NCBI GenBank assembly: GCA_944320725.1
Contig: CALUIM010000005.1
Location: forward strand, 62,001-126,000
From: an uncultured Coriobacteriaceae bacterium
Lineage (GTDB): Bacteria; Actinomycetota; Coriobacteriia; Coriobacteriales; Coriobacteriaceae
Direction: 5' to 3'
DNA length: 64,000 bases
Of the stretch, positions 61,549 to 64,000 are shown in pieces (the first letter of the stretch is position 1; each line of letters opens with the position of its first letter). Made by a program: the position numbers and the translations under genes. The notes beneath the pieces are model-generated. The model was not told the DNA's origin, searched no databases, and worked only from the letters and a program-made list of their open reading frames with translations.

Positions 61549-61977
61549 ATGGCAAGCATGATTCCGTATCGTTCCGTTTTTGGTCTCCGTCCTACCACCA
61601 GCGCCCTGTTCGACGCGTTCGACGACATGATGGATTTCGCCAACAACTCGGTTGCCAAGGCGTTCCCCATGGATGTCGAGGACACCGGCGAGGGCTATGA
61701 GGTCAAGGCGTACCTCACGGGCGTGAATAAGGACGACATCGACGTTGAGCTCAACGAGGGCCGTCTCTCCATTTCGGTGAACGTTGAGGAGAAGGAGGAG
61801 GACAAGGGCAAGAACTACCTGCAGAAGGAGTTCAGCGCCTACAGCGCAACCCGCGGTGTCTACCTCAAGGACGCGGCAAGCGAGGGCCTTTCCGCTCGCT
61901 ATGCCGACGGCGTGCTCACCGTTACGGTGCCTAAGATCCAGGAGAAGAGCAACGTCACCAAGATCGCGATCGACTAG
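61549..61977 (+). CDS. Small heat-shock protein, Hsp20 family
   Basis: 142 residues, an ATP-independent holdase. Residues 40-130 are the alpha-crystallin domain (DVEDTGEGYEVKAYLTGVNK, LSISVNVEEKEEDKGKNYLQ, and the hallmark A-x-x-x-x-G-x-L in ARYADGVLTVTVPK). The C-terminus EKSNVTKIAID carries a degenerate I-x-I anchor. It stands alone behind the operator and folded leader described upstream. The family is certain. Confidence 0.95.
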   Translation: MASMIPYRSVFGLRPTTSALFDAFDDMMDFANNSVAKAFPMDVEDTGEGYEVKAYLTGVNKDDIDVELNEGRLSISVNVEEKEEDKGKNYLQKEFSAYSATRGVYLKDAASEGLSARYADGVLTVTVPKIQEKSNVTKIAID

Positions 61978-62023
61978 GGGAGCGATTCCAGAACATAGGC
62001 CGCCTCAACAAGGCGTGCTAGAC

Positions 62024-62061
62024 AGGGCGGCGCTCGGGCAAGATGGCTCGGGCGCTGCCCT
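62024..62061. terminator. Possible bidirectional hairpin after hsp20
   Basis: AGGGCGGCGC (62024-62033) pairs with GCGCTGCCCT (62052-62061), one G-T, with an 18-base loop. It lies between convergent hsp20 and MBL genes. No T-run; moderate support only. Confidence 0.45.
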
Positions 62062-62074
62062 CATGCGTACTGTG

Positions 62075-62893
62075 TTACCAGCAGCTGATGGGGCGATTCT
62101 GCCCAGCGGCACGGATATGCAGCGCAGGCGCGCCTGCTCCGCGCACAAGCGTGGCACTTGAGCCAAGTTCATTGTCGAGTGAGGCTCCGAGCGCTTCGGC
62201 GAGGGCGCGCACGGCAAGGCTCGGGCGATTGTTTTCCTGCGAGATGTGCATGGCGACAAGCTGCTCGGTACGCGCGGTTACCAGCTTGGGAACAGCTTCG
62301 GCCGCCTGCGCGTTCGAGAGGTGCCCGCGTTCCGAGATGATGCGATCTTGCAAGAACCGCGGGTAGGGGCCCGTGCGCAGCGTGGGAACATCATGGTTGC
62401 TCTCGAGCGCTAAAATGCGGCAATCGCGCAAAAGCTTCATCGCGCCAGGCGTGAGGACACCGGTGTCGGTGGCGAATCCAATGGCATCGCCGGCGCAGGT
62501 GAAGCGGTATCCAACGGGGTTTACCACATCGTGCGACGTGGGGAAGCTCTCCACGCGCACACCGGCGACCTCGAACACGGCGCCGGGGGCAAACGAAGTG
62601 AATGGCAGGCAGGCGAGATATGTTTTCGTATCGGCCGTCCCCAAGCTGGCGAAGAGCTCGCCTTCAAAACGTCGGCACCATACGGTGACGCCGCTTACGT
62701 GGTCGCCGTGCTCGTGTGTGAGCAAGAGCGCTCGAACCTTGTTCTCGTCGAGGTCAAGCTCGTGCATACGCGCGATCACCTCGCGACGCGAGAAGCCGTT
62801 GTCGATCATGATGAGCCCTTCGGGGCCCTCGACAAGCGCGCAGTTGCCCTTCGAGCCACTGCCGAGGATGTGAAGGTGAAGCGCGTGGGTCAA
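62075..62893 (-). CDS. MBL-fold metallohydrolase, WalJ/YycJ type
   Basis: 272 residues. The metal motif THEHGDH (59-65), SHD (about residue 119), ATDTG and the C-terminal HIS complete a two-metal beta-lactamase fold. The opening LHILGSGSKGNCALVEG is characteristic of the YycJ/WalJ group, double-strand-specific exonucleases with a proposed DNA-repair role. The start is TTG 62893, ten bases after AAAGGA; no ATG fits. It is divergent from tilS. Confidence 0.9.
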   Translation of the reverse strand: MTHALHLHILGSGSKGNCALVEGPEGLIMIDNGFSRREVIARMHELDLDENKVRALLLTHEHGDHVSGVTVWCRRFEGELFASLGTADTKTYLACLPFTSFAPGAVFEVAGVRVESFPTSHDVVNPVGYRFTCAGDAIGFATDTGVLTPGAMKLLRDCRILALESNHDVPTLRTGPYPRFLQDRIISERGHLSNAQAAEAVPKLVTARTEQLVAMHISQENNRPSLAVRALAEALGASLDNELGSSATLVRGAGAPALHIRAAGQNRPISCW

Positions 62894-62948
62894 TGTGGCC
62901 AGGTCCTTTCGAACGACTACAATGTCTACAGGTTTGAGGAGGTTGTCG

Positions 62949-64000
62949 ATGCCAACGGTCGCCCAGCATTATATCCAGCGCCATCCGTCCGCCGCACCGG
63001 CGGGCGCCTCGCGGCACGAAGGTCCTGCGGCGCCCGTCGTTCTCATGGTATCAGGCGGTGCGGACTCAACGGCGCTGCTCGTTATGGCGTGCTTGTCGAA
63101 GCTCGATATCGCCGATGGCCGCGGCGAGGCGCGCATCGCGCGTGAGCGCATCCACGTGCTGCACGTGAACCACCATCTGCGCGGCGCGGCCTCCGACGCC
63201 GATGAGGCGTTTGTGCGCCAGCTATGCGAACAGTTTGGCGTGCCCGTGTGCGTGGAGCACGCCGCGTTCGGCGACCTTCAAGGCCAGAATCTCGAAGGTG
63301 CTGCGCGCGAGGTGCGCTACCATGCCGCGCGCCGGTATGTGCGGGAACTGTGCCGCGAGGCGGGTTGTCCCCGCGCCTCGGCGCGTATCCTCACGGCTCA
63401 TACGGCAAGCGATCGCGCCGAAACCTTTTTCATGAACGCAATCAAAGGTGCCGGTCTCGCCGGGCTCTCAAGCATTCCGCGCCGCCGCAACATCATCGTG
63501 CGACCGCTCATTGGCTTTACGCATGAGGAGCTCTGTCGGTATCTCGAGGTGGCGGGCTACATGTGGCGCGAGGACGAAAGCAATCAAGATACCGCCTACC
63601 TGCGCAACTTTGTCCGGCACCAGATTGTGCCTGTAGCGCGCGAGCGCAATGGGAATCTCGACAAAACCATCAGCGCTACCTGCGATATTTTATGTGACGA
63701 GGATGCCTTCATGGAGCATCTTGCTGCGAATGCTCTGCGCAGCTGCACGCGGCGTCGCGAGGAAGGGCTCGTGGTTCTCGACGCGACGCGTCTTGCTGCG
63801 GCCGAGATAGCCATTGCGCGGCGCATGGTGCGCCTGGCTGTGAAGGCGCTCGATCCCGATGTGCGCCTTGAGATGCGTCATGTCGAGGCGGTGCTTGCGC
63901 TTGTGGCGGCGGGTTCTGGCTCGCTCACGCTACCTGCCGGCATCGATGTGCGCATGGAGTTTGGCACCTGCGCGTTGCGCACGCCCGATGCACGTGAATC
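62949..64000 (+). CDS. tilS: tRNA(Ile)-lysidine synthetase (3' end outside window)
   Basis: 350 residues are visible. It converts C34 of tRNA-Ile(CAU) to lysidine with ATP, changing its decoding from AUG to AUA. The P-loop SGGADS is at residues 35-40 (VVLMVSGGADSTALL), followed by VLHVNHHLRGAASDADEAFV and TAHTASDRAETFFMNAIKGA, all conserved in the PP-loop domain. A C-terminal TilS domain begins before the window ends. GAGGAGG precedes ATG 62949. It is essential in most bacteria. Confidence 0.95.
   Translation, partial: MPTVAQHYIQRHPSAAPAGASRHEGPAAPVVLMVSGGADSTALLVMACLSKLDIADGRGEARIARERIHVLHVNHHLRGAASDADEAFVRQLCEQFGVPVCVEHAAFGDLQGQNLEGAAREVRYHAARRYVRELCREAGCPRASARILTAHTASDRAETFFMNAIKGAGLAGLSSIPRRRNIIVRPLIGFTHEELCRYLEVAGYMWREDESNQDTAYLRNFVRHQIVPVARERNGNLDKTISATCDILCDEDAFMEHLAANALRSCTRRREEGLVVLDATRLAAAEIAIARRMVRLAVKALDPDVRLEMRHVEAVLALVAAGSGSLTLPAGIDVRMEFGTCALRTPDARE

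Noticed and set aside
1-64000. CRISPR arrays, prophage or full insertion sequences
   Set aside because: No regularly spaced repeats, Cas genes, phage structural genes or transposase genes were seen on either strand.

Overview
The window looks like a piece of a Coriobacteriia chromosome, most likely Collinsella or a close gut relative. It is GC-rich and the codons are strongly G/C-ending. It carries Tat-dependent and LPxTG-like surface proteins, a LuxR-type regulator fused to a membrane domain, a mannose-family PTS, a two-gene transketolase and a cluster of small actinobacterial housekeeping genes. The taxonomic call is inference from gene content only.

Layout. 1-6385: an RpiR-type regulator (cut by the window edge) is divergent from a sugar operon (Gfo/Idh dehydrogenase, PTS EIIB-EIIC-EIID, a double hairpin, then EIIA), followed by three small genes, one with a DnaJ domain. 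6415-8454: typA. 8667-18070: one 3,079-residue secreted, cell-wall-anchored protein with two different metallophosphoesterase domains, Ig-like and InlB-B-type repeats and a variant sorting signal, behind a helically phased repeat array. 18314-20085: split transketolase. 20459-35225: alpha-galactoside and galactose use. An AraC regulator is divergent from an MsmK/E/F/G-like ABC importer and a GH36 alpha-galactosidase; a GH13 glucosidase and a LacI regulator are divergent from galT-galK, with two CG-centred palindromes between them. 35247-37849: a translationally coupled pair, a cytosolic BMP-type nucleoside-binding protein with a ParB-like N-terminal region and a small metallophosphoesterase. 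38042-40873: two tRNA-Ser genes, a membrane protein and purB.

41077-48162 is the most unusual metabolic region. A membrane LuxR regulator, an unknown protein and an IscU/NifU-like protein precede an operon of a Tat-exported 4x[4Fe-4S] ferredoxin, an aldehyde:ferredoxin oxidoreductase-family tungsto/molybdoenzyme and a membrane-anchored multihaem cytochrome c with two non-canonical haem motifs. CAGGTGA-type repeats occur in both flanking regulatory regions. It reads as a small respiratory or redox module with its own regulator.

48348-64000: a TSCPD protein, a Tat lipoprotein, an OmpR-type two-component system, purC, an M29 aminopeptidase, tRNA-Lys, a 192-bp element with perfect 25-bp terminal inverted repeats, a phosphohexomutase, a cysteine desulfurase, an Hsp20 gene with a HAIR-like operator and a folded leader that may act as an RNA thermometer, a WalJ-like MBL hydrolase and the 5' part of tilS. 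No CRISPR array, rRNA, phage or complete insertion sequence is seen.
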